Positions 25,631-36,106 of a stretch of DNA of 64,000 nucleotides are shown here, piece by piece. The notes below the pieces were generated by a model that saw only the letters and a list, made by a program, of their open reading frames with translations, was not told the DNA's origin and made no database searches. The DNA is from a virus: the IMG/VR virus record IMGVR_UViG_3300001683_000028, positions 1 to 64,000 of that record; one strand, written 5' to 3'. Position 1 is the stretch's first letter. The number at the start of each line of letters is the position of its first letter. The position numbers were made by a program, and so were the translations under genes.

Positions 25631-28600
25631 ATGATATTTGCAGATAAAGAGCGTCAAGTTAAAAGATTCTTAAGAAAAATGGATTCGGAACAGTTTGGCG
25701 GTTTATTAGAAGATATAAGATTATTATACTCAAGCCCCGGTGATGCAGATGACATCCTTGATATGGGCGATAAATATTTAAGCTCAGTAAACTTAGCTTC
25801 ATTACTTCTTTACGCAGATGGCGTTAACAACCTTTTTTCAAGCGGTCTAGATGTTTTGCTGCGCGATCTATCCGAGCTACATGAGGATCCGGACGATACT
25901 AGTAGTGGCTTGGTGACATCTGAGGGGCATATTGATAGCAGTGAAAGTTCAAAAATAGGGAGCCTTTCGACGCCAGAGGCCGTAATTGATGTATGGGCAC
26001 CGCTACTGGTCGATATTCACGAGATAATAGATAATGATGAAGATGTTGATGAAAGTCCTAGCGCCCCCAGCGGTGGCATTTCCGATAATTATGGCGCTGA
26101 GCTAAAGAAAGATGATGAGGAGCTCGATGGTGACGATAGGGATGGCCTGAGTGAGCTTAGTATTAGCGATGAGGAGCGTGACGATAGTGGTGGCGAAGTC
26201 GTATACAGAACTGTTTATGAGCTAGATAGGATTGGCCTAAATAGAGATGAAGTAATTAGAATTATAAAGTATCAGTTTGGGATGAGTTTAGACGAGAGCG
26301 AAGAGTTAGGCGAGGTTATCCCCGAAATATCTTATATGCTTGAAGTGTTGCAAGATAAAATAATCGCACATTATAACCAACTAAATGAGGACAGCTCTGC
26401 CTATCCAGATGAGGATCTTTTGGTGGCAGATGAGTCATTGAGAGGATTACTCAGGGGCTTTTTAAAGGATGACCCGAGGGCAGAAGAAGTAGCGACACTT
26501 GATGAGAAAGAAGACGGCGAAGAAGGTTTAAGTTTACCACCGAAGAAGAGAAGAAGAGTAGTCACGCCGGGAGGCCTATTGGTTGACCATGCTGACAAAG
26601 AGAGTATAAAGATTGAATCTTCAACTGATGTATGGGCAGATGCCGTAGGCAATACTCTAATAGACCTTGAGCTTTCTGCTGACCAGCTTGCAGAACTTTC
26701 GCGTACAAGCTCTGGCGAATATACTTCCGACCTCTTCGCACCGACACAAGACCGGGTGGCAAGCGAAAAGGCGCAGATGCAATTTCTAAGGAGAGCTCGC
26801 AAGAAGTTTAAGGATGGTGAGTTTTCTCAATTTTCTTTGTTAAAAAAAATAGAGACCAGTGATATTGCCGAAGGCTTTAGTGACTCGAATAAAAGCATTA
26901 TTCATCCAATATTTAAAGAGACTATTGAAAGATTTTCGGGAGAATCAATTTTTCAAATTGATGATAGCGGAGAGGGCAAGCTTAGAGATGATGCAATTGA
27001 TATTATTGACTTTATAGATGATAAAGTTGTAAATCTACTAAGAAGTCTTAGGGAGGGGATTGGATATAGAATAAGAAGTTCTCCGCGTGGATCTAAAATG
27101 CTTGAGATTAGAATCGAAAAAGCAAATATTGCAGCTGGGAATGCGATAGAGGCTATAAAAATATGGGATGCTTTTAATGATATTCAGTCCAATAGGTTGG
27201 GCGCTAGAATTACGGACAACCTTAGGGTTATAAAAAGAATTGGAGAGGGAACCCAGGCATTTGAGCATTTGGTAGAAATTATTATTATGGGGTCTTTAGT
27301 TTATTACCAGGGTAATAAGTTCGGGAAAGTAATAGCAAAAAGGGCAACTATTATAGGCGCGGATGAGTCGAATCTAAGCGAAGCTTTTTATAATAATTTA
27401 AGATCCCAGATATCTGGGAAGATTAGAGATGCACTAAATATTAGAAATCATGACGGATGGACATCTCCATTTATAACGCTTTATGCCGCAACAAATGTTA
27501 ATGTCAAATATATTTTAGATGGAGCAGTTCGTGATGTAAACAAAGATTCGACAGGGTCCTCTTACATAAGTTGTCCGCTTTGCAATAAGAATATAAGATA
27601 TAAAAATTTTGGGAAAAAAGGTGGAAAAAGCGAGCGTGTTAGCCATGATTATAAAATTAGAGAGCACTCCCTGGTAAGAAAGGACCGCCAGGAGTCTGCT
27701 GGAGGAGTTACTACTCAATATCCGGGAGGCATAATACCAAGGGATGATCTTTTTGGTCACCCAGGAGTTAGGGTTGACGGAGAGATTGAGTTAATAAGTT
27801 GGAGTAGAGCAAAAGAAATGCTGGCGTCAACAAGCAGTGTTGAGCAGGAGAGTGGTAATAGGGCTAGAAATAAAATACTAAAAGATCTAGGCGGAGAGCC
27901 GCTATATCATGGGGATAGGTATGTTTCTAGTACAAAGTTTGCTTGCCCAATGAAGGACTACGATATTCCCGAGGGGTCAGTTACGGCAAGGGAATGCGGA
28001 TATTCGTTAGACATTAGCAGTGTGGACGATAGTTTTGATATCAACCCGACAAACTTTAAAACCAAATTTAGCGCGAATATTCCTGGGACTCAAGAGCCTG
28101 AAGATTTCTTCGAAAGAATAAATGAATCTAATATTTCAGAAGAAGGCAAGAGCGTGATATCAGATTATGTAACTAGGAAAAGATCTGGCGGGTGGAATTT
28201 TTCAAGAACTAAATTTGCATGTCCATGCCATATAGAGCCGGAATCATTTTCCAAAGATGATATGAAAATGTTTCGAGAAAGATTTGGTTCTGCGCTACTT
28301 TTGATCCCTCATATTGGTTTTGCAAAAAGAGATACTCTCGAATCATTAGGCGTGCTTGAGAAGGCCTTGAGCCCCAATAACTTGGAATGGGCATATCATC
28401 CACCAACAGATTCTAGCGGGCAGAGTAGGCTTTTTGAAGAAGGCTCTTCGGGGTACGTTGTTTGCGGAGCATCGACCTCAATATCATCTTTTCTAAGAGG
28501 TAGCGGACAATTTTCTTTAAAGTCTCTCGTGGAAAGAGCTAGAGATACAAAAGGAGAGCCTGAGGTAGAAAAGATTATTAGCCAACTTCTAAAGTTAGGG

Positions 28601-31600
28601 GTAGATGTATATGATATAGTAGAGATGGATCTATTTTTTGAGAGCACGCTGGATAAGAGCAGCAGACATTCGTTAGTTAACAATTTATTAAAATCTGCTA
28701 TGGCCACGAGGGTTAGCTCCAATACTGGCGATGAGAGTATTCTTGATATTATTGGCGACCTTGGGCTGAGGTGTGGTGAGGGTCATATTTTTACGATAGG
28801 GCAGTCTGTTAGGGTCGGAACCACTCATGCCGGAGTGTCACCAGGGCCTGAGATGACAAACCCAGATGGCGTCTTAAGCAGGTCTGGCCTTGATAGCTTT
28901 AAGTATATCGGTGAGAAATATTTTAGGCCAGTTACTTTAGAGTCTGATCTAGAGAGGCTTCGGAGCACCATTGACGGAGGCAGTTCTTATTCTGGTTTCG
29001 CTCTTAGCGGTGTTAAATTCCCCAGTCCAATTGGCGATGGAAGTATGGTTTCATTTTCTAAATCAAACGAGTCGAAAATGAGAAGCAGAGCGTTTGTATC
29101 CGGGAACCTTCCCGATAAGTCTTCGGTGTATAGTTATGATTCTCCAGAGCGTGTTGATAGCGCATCTACCAAGTGGAGTGGAGAATATTCATCTGGCGAT
29201 GCTGGGGATGTCGCTGCGGAAGATTCTAATCAGGCCGAAGATAGAGTTATGATCAACAAGGAGAGTCTGGCAGATATTGTTGGCCATATCTTTGAACTAT
29301 TAAGCGGAGTATTAAATACGGCAATTTCGCTAAGAAGAACTTCTCAATCTCTAAATATAGAATCTGTATTATTAAGCGATGAAGAAGAGTGCTGCAGCGA
29401 TGAAGATGTTAAAAAGATAAAAGATGTATTTTCTTTGCTCTTCAAGGCCCTGGGTGCGACTGATGGGAATATAGAGAGCCTTCTCTTAGATCTGGATAAT
29501 GAGCTAATAAATCGACTTAAGGGTCAAAAAATATCTGCGATAAGAGGGTATGGTAGAGTTGGAATTGAATCAATTTTTACAAGAATTGTGGTTGAAAATT
29601 TAGAATTACAGTTTAAAGACGTTATCGATGCAGAGACTATGAATAAAGCAAAAGAAGCAGTATCAAAGTCTGTAGAAATATTGGTGCCAAGAGGCTACGA
29701 ATATAATGATTTATTTCCAGAAGACTCTGGTTCAAAGTCTCGAAAACAAGGAATAATATTAAGGCGAAGAGCTGAGCATGTTGGCAGACAAATAATGGGC
29801 GGATCTGCAAAATATTTTGCAGACGTAGTTGCCAGTATTTTTAAAAATAGATTTAGCGAAAAATTATCATCATCCATGTTTTCTGGGCTCAATATAGACA
29901 TTGACATTTCTGATGGGGATTCAGTTATTAATTTAGACTTTTCTGATATTGCTATATTAAAAAGCGAGGATTATCTGGAGGAGTGCGTTGATAATTTTAA
30001 GAGCAGCGGGGGAGACATCGAGACTCTCTACGAGAGCTATATTGATTCGAGAACCAGAATTAAAAAGGAGCTAATTAGATTTCGTGGAATAGTAACTACC
30101 CAAAAGTATATGAGTGAAGGAGCCGATATTGCCTCACGAGGGATAGATGAGGCCTTATCAGTAGAAAGTGATGTAGTTAAGAGAAATATAAAAAGATATA
30201 TATTTGGCGAAGATAAGATTATTAATGTATCACTGAGCCCGGGAAGTAAGCATATTTCTGGTGCTGGCCAAGGGGAGCTCGTAGGAGGGTATACCTCGCC
30301 CGTTCTGGTTCCAAATTATAAGTTTGGTGATCCAGGCATAATTCATGTATTATCTGACGGAAGTACACTTTATGATACTGCTAAAATTTTAACTCAAGAT
30401 GAGCATAAATTTTTTAGTTTCAGCGAGTATTCGGCAGGCTATATTTTAGCCCTAGTAAGGGGCGCGATGCCTTATGGGTGTGATGAGATACCCGCTGACG
30501 TTCTCGGATCGCTAAAGGATAGGCTGGAAGACAGCCCGTGGGCTCCCTGTTTTGTAAATAGAGTTATTGACGGGAAAGCTCCGTATATATTAAAAGAGTC
30601 TTATAAATTAAGCATATTAAATCATCCAAAAACTAATAGAGTAAGGGATGATGATAATGAGTTATATTATGAAAATAATGACATCGGACTCAATACTATA
30701 GGAGGAATACAGCTTGGGCAACAAACCTCTTCAACTGCAAAAAATGGTGTAAGCAAGCTGTATCCTCCAAGCCCTTATGCCTCTACTAGTGTGGGGATTC
30801 CGTTACCGCTTGACTATTCTGGCTCTTATTCTAAGTCAAGCGGTACATTTAATATTCCTCATTTATATACAGTTCGTGAGGATTCAGATGAGTATAGCGA
30901 ACCTAAGTTTAAAGTTCCTATCCAGGAGTGTAATTCTCCAATTGATATTGGACTGGAGGATGGCCCAATTAATGCGGCAGATTTTATGAAGAGGTCTCCA
31001 AAATATGCAATTCCTATTTTTAACGAAATAGATGAGACGTATGAGGGCGCGATTAGAGACGCCGCAGATAATAAAGATAGAGCAAGAGCTATTGTTGATA
31101 ACGCAAAGATCAAAATAAAACAATTGCATAATAAATATAGGAATTTGCCCTTTGAGGTTGAGGCAGCAAAGAATAGAACGGGCACAAGTCCAAAGGGAGG
31201 CTTTAGAAATATTGGAGGATTATATATATCCATGTGGGATTACCAGACGATGTACAAGCTAGCTACATGGCCAGCATATTCCGTCGAGTGGGGAGGTCCA
31301 GGGAGATATTCTGATCCAAGTCATTACGAAAAGATAGTAATGTTCATATCAAATCTTTATAATCTAGAGTCAATAGCGAGCTCCATTAGCGACAAGACAA
31401 AGAGTGAATACACCGTAGAGGATGTATTAAATGGAGTAAGAAAGGGGATGAAGAAGGACCATATTGCAGGCAACTTCGGGCGTGGTTTGGGCGGCTTTTA
31501 TTCAGTAGGCGCAGAGCTTGGCGAGTCTGATGCAAATATAAGCATTTATACTGATTGGGATTATCCAGGAGCTGGAAGTGGTGAAGAGGCTGACCTTAAT

Positions 31601-31978
31601 TTTTCATCATATTCAGATAGGCTGGATAGGCTTGGGCGAATTCAAAGTCAAGATGATCCAGACAGACTTTCTCCGGCAGATATCGCTACGATGAGAGGGC
31701 TATATGGGCAGACTGGTGGGGTTGGAAGCAAAGTTCAGCTAGGCCCTTATGGTGAAACAAAGGCATCTGATCCAACGCTTAGTGTTTATGCGTTCACTGC
31801 CAAGTTGCGTGATTTTATAACAAATTTTGCCCTAAAGTCTTCGGTTGGTAATAAAGAGTCTAGCAGCAAATATAATTCGAAATTTTTATCTAAAATTTCG
31901 GAGAGAAAAGGCGATCTAAGGCGTATAATATTTATGTCAGAGGTCGAGTCACTTCTGAACGAATTTAATAAACAATAA
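25631..31978 (+). CDS. Giant 2115-residue protein with Cys-rich zinc-like segments, role unknown
   Basis: The longest gene in the window. The first 350 residues are very acidic (Asp/Glu/Ser) and end with a basic KKRRR patch, suggesting disorder. Cys groups follow: CPLC near residue 647, a TKFACPM segment near 771 with CG about 15 on, a second TKFACPC segment near 861, and LRCGEGHIF near 1046. The repeated TKFACP followed by acidic loops suggests repeated zinc modules. Later regions are mixed, with several Gly-Pro-rich loops and a conserved-looking Trp/Tyr stretch near residues 1865-1895. I find no polymerase, lysozyme or fibre motif. It may be a large internal head or tail protein, or a virion-associated nucleic-acid-binding protein. 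Its own promoter supports a late role. Confidence 0.55.
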   Translation: MIFADKERQVKRFLRKMDSEQFGGLLEDIRLLYSSPGDADDILDMGDKYLSSVNLASLLLYADGVNNLFSSGLDVLLRDLSELHEDPDDTSSGLVTSEGHIDSSESSKIGSLSTPEAVIDVWAPLLVDIHEIIDNDEDVDESPSAPSGGISDNYGAELKKDDEELDGDDRDGLSELSISDEERDDSGGEVVYRTVYELDRIGLNRDEVIRIIKYQFGMSLDESEELGEVIPEISYMLEVLQDKIIAHYNQLNEDSSAYPDEDLLVADESLRGLLRGFLKDDPRAEEVATLDEKEDGEEGLSLPPKKRRRVVTPGGLLVDHADKESIKIESSTDVWADAVGNTLIDLELSADQLAELSRTSSGEYTSDLFAPTQDRVASEKAQMQFLRRARKKFKDGEFSQFSLLKKIETSDIAEGFSDSNKSIIHPIFKETIERFSGESIFQIDDSGEGKLRDDAIDIIDFIDDKVVNLLRSLREGIGYRIRSSPRGSKMLEIRIEKANIAAGNAIEAIKIWDAFNDIQSNRLGARITDNLRVIKRIGEGTQAFEHLVEIIIMGSLVYYQGNKFGKVIAKRATIIGADESNLSEAFYNNLRSQISGKIRDALNIRNHDGWTSPFITLYAATNVNVKYILDGAVRDVNKDSTGSSYISCPLCNKNIRYKNFGKKGGKSERVSHDYKIREHSLVRKDRQESAGGVTTQYPGGIIPRDDLFGHPGVRVDGEIELISWSRAKEMLASTSSVEQESGNRARNKILKDLGGEPLYHGDRYVSSTKFACPMKDYDIPEGSVTARECGYSLDISSVDDSFDINPTNFKTKFSANIPGTQEPEDFFERINESNISEEGKSVISDYVTRKRSGGWNFSRTKFACPCHIEPESFSKDDMKMFRERFGSALLLIPHIGFAKRDTLESLGVLEKALSPNNLEWAYHPPTDSSGQSRLFEEGSSGYVVCGASTSISSFLRGSGQFSLKSLVERARDTKGEPEVEKIISQLLKLGVDVYDIVEMDLFFESTLDKSSRHSLVNNLLKSAMATRVSSNTGDESILDIIGDLGLRCGEGHIFTIGQSVRVGTTHAGVSPGPEMTNPDGVLSRSGLDSFKYIGEKYFRPVTLESDLERLRSTIDGGSSYSGFALSGVKFPSPIGDGSMVSFSKSNESKMRSRAFVSGNLPDKSSVYSYDSPERVDSASTKWSGEYSSGDAGDVAAEDSNQAEDRVMINKESLADIVGHIFELLSGVLNTAISLRRTSQSLNIESVLLSDEEECCSDEDVKKIKDVFSLLFKALGATDGNIESLLLDLDNELINRLKGQKISAIRGYGRVGIESIFTRIVVENLELQFKDVIDAETMNKAKEAVSKSVEILVPRGYEYNDLFPEDSGSKSRKQGIILRRRAEHVGRQIMGGSAKYFADVVASIFKNRFSEKLSSSMFSGLNIDIDISDGDSVINLDFSDIAILKSEDYLEECVDNFKSSGGDIETLYESYIDSRTRIKKELIRFRGIVTTQKYMSEGADIASRGIDEALSVESDVVKRNIKRYIFGEDKIINVSLSPGSKHISGAGQGELVGGYTSPVLVPNYKFGDPGIIHVLSDGSTLYDTAKILTQDEHKFFSFSEYSAGYILALVRGAMPYGCDEIPADVLGSLKDRLEDSPWAPCFVNRVIDGKAPYILKESYKLSILNHPKTNRVRDDDNELYYENNDIGLNTIGGIQLGQQTSSTAKNGVSKLYPPSPYASTSVGIPLPLDYSGSYSKSSGTFNIPHLYTVREDSDEYSEPKFKVPIQECNSPIDIGLEDGPINAADFMKRSPKYAIPIFNEIDETYEGAIRDAADNKDRARAIVDNAKIKIKQLHNKYRNLPFEVEAAKNRTGTSPKGGFRNIGGLYISMWDYQTMYKLATWPAYSVEWGGPGRYSDPSHYEKIVMFISNLYNLESIASSISDKTKSEYTVEDVLNGVRKGMKKDHIAGNFGRGLGGFYSVGAELGESDANISIYTDWDYPGAGSGEEADLNFSSYSDRLDRLGRIQSQDDPDRLSPADIATMRGLYGQTGGVGSKVQLGPYGETKASDPTLSVYAFTAKLRDFITNFALKSSVGNKESSSKYNSKFLSKISERKGDLRRIIFMSEVESLLNEFNKQ

Positions 31979-31999
31979 AGATAAAAGGAATAATGTAAT

Positions 32000-32287
32000 A
32001 TGATTGAGCGAGCTACTCCTGCGCCTATCAAGATTTTGAGCACAAATGAAAATAGTGACGTAACGTGTTGGGATATGGAAGATGCAAAAGAATATGTCAA
32101 AATTTATATGACGTATGAAATACAAATTAAAGATCTTCAGGACTCCAGAAGAGAGTGGTCAAAAGACTTTCTCGACGAAAAAGGCCTTCCGAAAAAGGAG
32201 CTTTCAACAGCGTTATCAGCAGCCAAAAAAGAGCTGGATATAGAGGTTGTAAGTGAGATATTTAATAATATAGCAGAGATGGTATAA
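32000..32287 (+). CDS. Small helical protein, possibly dsDNA-binding (GapR/T4 DsbA-like)
   Basis: 95 residues behind an AAGGA site. Residues 30-85 have the layout of GapR and T4 DsbA: a helix with IKDLQDSRREW, a short linker (DEKGLPKKEL) and a second helix with a KKELD pattern. Those proteins clamp overtwisted DNA or late promoter DNA. The similarity is by pattern only, so the call is tentative. It stands alone between the giant gene and the polymerase leader. Confidence 0.45.
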   Translation: MIERATPAPIKILSTNENSDVTCWDMEDAKEYVKIYMTYEIQIKDLQDSRREWSKDFLDEKGLPKKELSTALSAAKKELDIEVVSEIFNNIAEMV

Positions 32288-32390
32288 TTTAAAAAAAATT
32301 GAAAAATCCAAAATTGTGATTAAATTATTTTGGCGCACGATGTAGGCGAAAACATCCACCATTCAACCTATTAGGTTTGAGAGAAATATA
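32288..32390 (+). promoter_or_regulatory. Leader and palindromic site before the polymerase gene
   Basis: This 103-base gap is A/T-rich at first, with no clean -35/-10 pair. It contains a 13-base palindrome AACCTATTAGGTT at 32365-32377, about 14 bases before the ATG, overlapping where the ribosome or a repressor would bind. A weak GAGAG serves as ribosome site. Confidence 0.35.
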
Positions 32391-35300
32391 ATGACAAAAA
32401 GACGCGGGGCTGGTTTCATATCACTTCATAACCACACCGAGCTTGGCAGCCCCCTTGATGGAATGAATCGTGTTGATGAAATTTTCAAAAGAGCGAAAGA
32501 AGTTGACCATCCAGGAATAGCCATAACAGACCATGGCACTTTAGCTGCGCATTATGATTCTTTTTTAGAGTCAGAAAAAACAGGCGTGAAATTAATTCCT
32601 GGAATTGAGGCTTATTTTGCAGATAATCTAGAAGAGAAGCGATCATATCATCTAGTTTTGCTACCAAAGTCTGAGGTCGGATATAAAAATATATTAAAAT
32701 TAAACTATCTAGCTTATAAAAATCAAGTTTCGGGCTGGATGAGCAAGAAGACTCCGAGAATAACCTGGGAACATATAGAGAAATATAATAAAGATGTTAT
32801 AGCATTAACTGCATGTCCGTCTGGACTTGTAGCTAGGACGTTAATAACTGAAGACAATGAGGATTTAGCGTGTCAGCATATAAAGAGGTTTAACTCTATA
32901 TTTAGTGATGGCTTTTTTCTTGAGATTCAGCCACATTCACTAGATGTTACGACGGCCAAAGGGAAGCCTATTAGTCAACCAAGGTTAAATGATGCTCTCA
33001 TTAGGCTCTCTAGAGATATGAACATTCCATATGTGATAACATGTGACGCACATTATAGAGACGCTGAGCATGCTAAATACCATGATTTTATGCTTGCAAT
33101 AAAAGATAAAAAGGCATTAGATGATCCAAATAGGTTTAGGTATGGGGTACAAGATATGTACCTTAAAACGAGAGATGAAATAGTAGATTTTTTCGGGGAT
33201 GATATTGCAACAATTGGTATGGAAAATACCATGAAGATTTATGATGCGTGTGATTACCCAGATTATCTTAGAGCGCGCGGACCTCAACTCCCAGTATATC
33301 CAGTAGTTGACTCTGAAGATTATTGCGAGTTTACCAAGTGGGATGAGTTATCTAACTCTGACCTAAGAGAGGACAAGCAATATCTTAGATACAAGTGTAT
33401 TGAAGGCTTTAAGAAGAAATTTGGAGGCCTCCCGCATGACGAGAAGAAAATTTATTGGGATAGAGTAAAGACAGAGTTGGAAGTCTTGGAGGGTAAAGAT
33501 TTTTCATCTTATATGCTTATAGTTTCTGATTATATAAATTGGGCGAAAAAACGAATGCCGGTAGGTACTGCAAGAGGCAGTAGCGCAGGGTCTTTGGTCG
33601 CGTATCTAATCGGGATAACAGGTGTGGACCCTATTAAGTATGATTTGATATTTGAAAGATTTCATAACAATCAAAAAACATCATTTCCTGACATTGATAC
33701 AGACTTTTCTAGGCCGGCGGAGGTAAAGAATTATCTTAAAAATAAATATGGAGAGACTAGAGTTGCCTCGATATCTAATATCGGCAGGCTAACTCCAAAG
33801 GTTGCGATAAAAGATTGTGCAAGAAGCCTGAGAATCGGCGGGGATAAGTCTACTGCGTTTAAGATTTCAAATATAATAACACAGAATATGCCTGACTCAA
33901 ACTCCATTAGTGATGCCATAAAGAATAGTCCTCAATTGGCCGAATATATGAAGAAGTATCCGGAACTACATGAGTATGCCGATAAGCTTCAGAATTTAAC
34001 CAGAAACTGGTCAACACACGCGGCAGGTATTGTAATTGGAAATGAGCCATTGTATAATTTCGTACCTCTAAGGGTAGATGATAAGGGGAATACAGTTACG
34101 CAGTGGGAGAAGAATAGATGTGAAAAGAACGGCTTAATTAAGATGGATCTTCTTGGCTTAAAAACCTTGACTGTAATAGATGAAACTTTTAATCTAATAG
34201 AGAGGAAGACAGGGGAATCCTTATCTGTAGAGGATATAGATATAACCGATCAGAATGTTTATAAGATGCTAGGAAAAGGTGGTACTTCTGGAGTTTTCCA
34301 GTTAGAATCATCTTTAACTCCTTTGTGCATAAAGCTAAAACCAAGGTCAATTCAGGAAATTTCAGACATTAACGCAATTGGGAGACCATCATGCAGCCCT
34401 GAATCTAGGGCTAGCTATATTCGCAGAAAGCTTGGAAGAGAGAAGTATGAAGTTGAGCATAAAAACTTAGAAAGAGCGTTGGGATCTACCTTCGGGATCC
34501 TTGTATATGAAGAGCAGGCAATGTTTATAGCTCAGGATGTCGCTGGGTGGGACTTGAATCAAGCTGATTCGCTCAGAAAACTTAGCAAGCTAAAGGGTAA
34601 GGATCCTGAGCTCGCTCTAAAAGTAGAGGCTGATTTTATAAGAGATTCAATGAAATATTCTAAAATAGGTATTAAGCTCGCGAATAAAATATGGAGTGAT
34701 TATATAGAGGTTTTGCAGGGGTATAGCTTCAATAAGAGCCATTCTATATCTTATTCATTCATATCATATTATACCGCATGGTTGAGGCATTATTACCCAG
34801 TGCAATTTATGTGTGCGCTTATGAACTCAGAAGATCAAAACAGTGATGCCGTCCAAGAGTACCTTGATCGGTGTAAATCTATGAATATAGAGGTCCTTCC
34901 TCCATCAATAAACAGAAGCAAGGGGATATATGAGGTTAGCGAGGATAAGATAGTTACAGGGTTTACCTCAATAAAGGGGATCGGAGAGAAGGCTGTAATT
35001 AGTTTGGCCGAGAATTCTTCAGTGAGAAGTTTTATAGAATTTATTACAAAAAATGATAGCAGAACTGTTGGGAAGACTGTTATACAGTCATTAGCGAAGT
35101 CGGGTGCCTTAGATAGCTTCGGCCTAACTAGAAAGGATATGGCCGAGAATTATCAAAAGTATAGAACAAAAGCAAGGGCGGAGCTAAAAAAGGGAAAATC
35201 TATTGACGAAATTACGATTGAGCCTTATACTTCTGAGGAGTGGAACAGGAAGGAGCTGCTTCTTGGCGAGCGTGAGGTTCTTGGCCGATCAATAAGTGGA

Positions 35301-35636
35301 AGCTTACACGAGGTTTTCTCAAGCTTCTTTTCTGGCGGAGAAAATGTTTTAATATTATCTCGCCTACCAATTCTACAAAAGGGTGACTCGGTTCGGGTAG
35401 AGGCCATAATAAAGACGAAGATTAAAGAGTTTAAAATAAAGAATGGCAGAAATATTGGAAAGAAATTTGCCAAATACTTAATAGAAGATATACATGGAAA
35501 TACGGCAGGTAACAGGTTAAAGCCGCTATTAAATGATGGAATACCAATAAAGGCAATTTGCAGAGTTGGTGAGTATATGGATACGAAAGACTTGTCCCTT
35601 AGCTCAATGGAAAGAATATATGGGAAAAATTTATGA
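32391..35636 (+). CDS. dnaE-like: DNA polymerase III alpha subunit-like replicative polymerase (DnaE family C)
   Basis: 1081 residues, near the usual size. The PHP domain occupies residues about 8-220 with apparently intact metal ligands: LHNHT, ITDHGT, GIEAYF and DAHYRD. The polymerase core has ARGSSAGS, the catalytic PDIDTDF (two Asp) and KMDLLGLKTLT (third Asp). The thumb and fingers, helix-hairpin-helix (ITGFTSIKGIGEKA-like) and a C-terminal OB-like domain follow. E. coli DnaE has lost several PHP ligands and relies on DnaQ; here the set looks complete, consistent with built-in 3'-5' proofreading, and no DnaQ gene is visible in the window. It should be the phage replicase. Its stop overlaps the next gene by 4 bases. 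Confidence 0.94.
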   Translation: MTKRRGAGFISLHNHTELGSPLDGMNRVDEIFKRAKEVDHPGIAITDHGTLAAHYDSFLESEKTGVKLIPGIEAYFADNLEEKRSYHLVLLPKSEVGYKNILKLNYLAYKNQVSGWMSKKTPRITWEHIEKYNKDVIALTACPSGLVARTLITEDNEDLACQHIKRFNSIFSDGFFLEIQPHSLDVTTAKGKPISQPRLNDALIRLSRDMNIPYVITCDAHYRDAEHAKYHDFMLAIKDKKALDDPNRFRYGVQDMYLKTRDEIVDFFGDDIATIGMENTMKIYDACDYPDYLRARGPQLPVYPVVDSEDYCEFTKWDELSNSDLREDKQYLRYKCIEGFKKKFGGLPHDEKKIYWDRVKTELEVLEGKDFSSYMLIVSDYINWAKKRMPVGTARGSSAGSLVAYLIGITGVDPIKYDLIFERFHNNQKTSFPDIDTDFSRPAEVKNYLKNKYGETRVASISNIGRLTPKVAIKDCARSLRIGGDKSTAFKISNIITQNMPDSNSISDAIKNSPQLAEYMKKYPELHEYADKLQNLTRNWSTHAAGIVIGNEPLYNFVPLRVDDKGNTVTQWEKNRCEKNGLIKMDLLGLKTLTVIDETFNLIERKTGESLSVEDIDITDQNVYKMLGKGGTSGVFQLESSLTPLCIKLKPRSIQEISDINAIGRPSCSPESRASYIRRKLGREKYEVEHKNLERALGSTFGILVYEEQAMFIAQDVAGWDLNQADSLRKLSKLKGKDPELALKVEADFIRDSMKYSKIGIKLANKIWSDYIEVLQGYSFNKSHSISYSFISYYTAWLRHYYPVQFMCALMNSEDQNSDAVQEYLDRCKSMNIEVLPPSINRSKGIYEVSEDKIVTGFTSIKGIGEKAVISLAENSSVRSFIEFITKNDSRTVGKTVIQSLAKSGALDSFGLTRKDMAENYQKYRTKARAELKKGKSIDEITIEPYTSEEWNRKELLLGEREVLGRSISGSLHEVFSSFFSGGENVLILSRLPILQKGDSVRVEAIIKTKIKEFKIKNGRNIGKKFAKYLIEDIHGNTAGNRLKPLLNDGIPIKAICRVGEYMDTKDLSLSSMERIYGKNL

Positions 35637-36106
35637 TTTTATGTAAAAAGTGTGGATTTGGAGTTCTTGAGGCTATGCGCCATGCACTAAAGAGTAATGC
35701 TTGTCCAAGTTGTGGAAAAACATTATTTGGAGACAGTCATGTGCAGGAAATGTCTGCGATTTCTGGAAGGATTAGGTCTCAAGAATTTTCTCAATCTTTG
35801 GGCGATGATATAATTTTTGATATATCTTTATTTATATTAGATAATTATTCAGACTTTAATGAGCCAGAAGATACTGCGTCAAGCCCAGAAGATGCTGCGT
35901 CAAGCCCAGATCATACTGGTGAGTCGCCAGAGGAGTCTCTAGAACTAATTAGAGATGAAATTCGCGGAGAAGCTATTTCTAGCATAAGCGAGTCAGAAGA
36001 GGATGATGAGACTGATGACATGAAGCTGTCAAGGCTTAAGCGAATGGCGAAAATGGCGGAAAATTTAGACAGAACAGGCCCCGCTGTAAGGCGAGTGACC
36101 ACATGA
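35633..36106 (+). CDS. Hypothetical zinc-ribbon protein with acidic tail
   Basis: 157 residues. An N-terminal CKKCGFG and CPSCGK about 20 residues later form a four-cysteine zinc ribbon. A linker contains two near-identical SSPED repeats, then a very acidic segment and a short basic end. This resembles adaptor proteins that bind nucleic acid or RNA polymerase, but no family is certain. Coupled to dnaE upstream and to the next gene by 4-base overlaps. Confidence 0.55.
   Translation: MILCKKCGFGVLEAMRHALKSNACPSCGKTLFGDSHVQEMSAISGRIRSQEFSQSLGDDIIFDISLFILDNYSDFNEPEDTASSPEDAASSPDHTGESPEESLELIRDEIRGEAISSISESEEDDETDDMKLSRLKRMAKMAENLDRTGPAVRRVTT

Noticed and set aside
29890-29960. IDIDISDGDS in the giant protein as a possible multisubunit RNA polymerase DxDGD site
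   Set aside because: The surrounding residues do not match the NADFDGD context, and no other polymerase motifs are seen.
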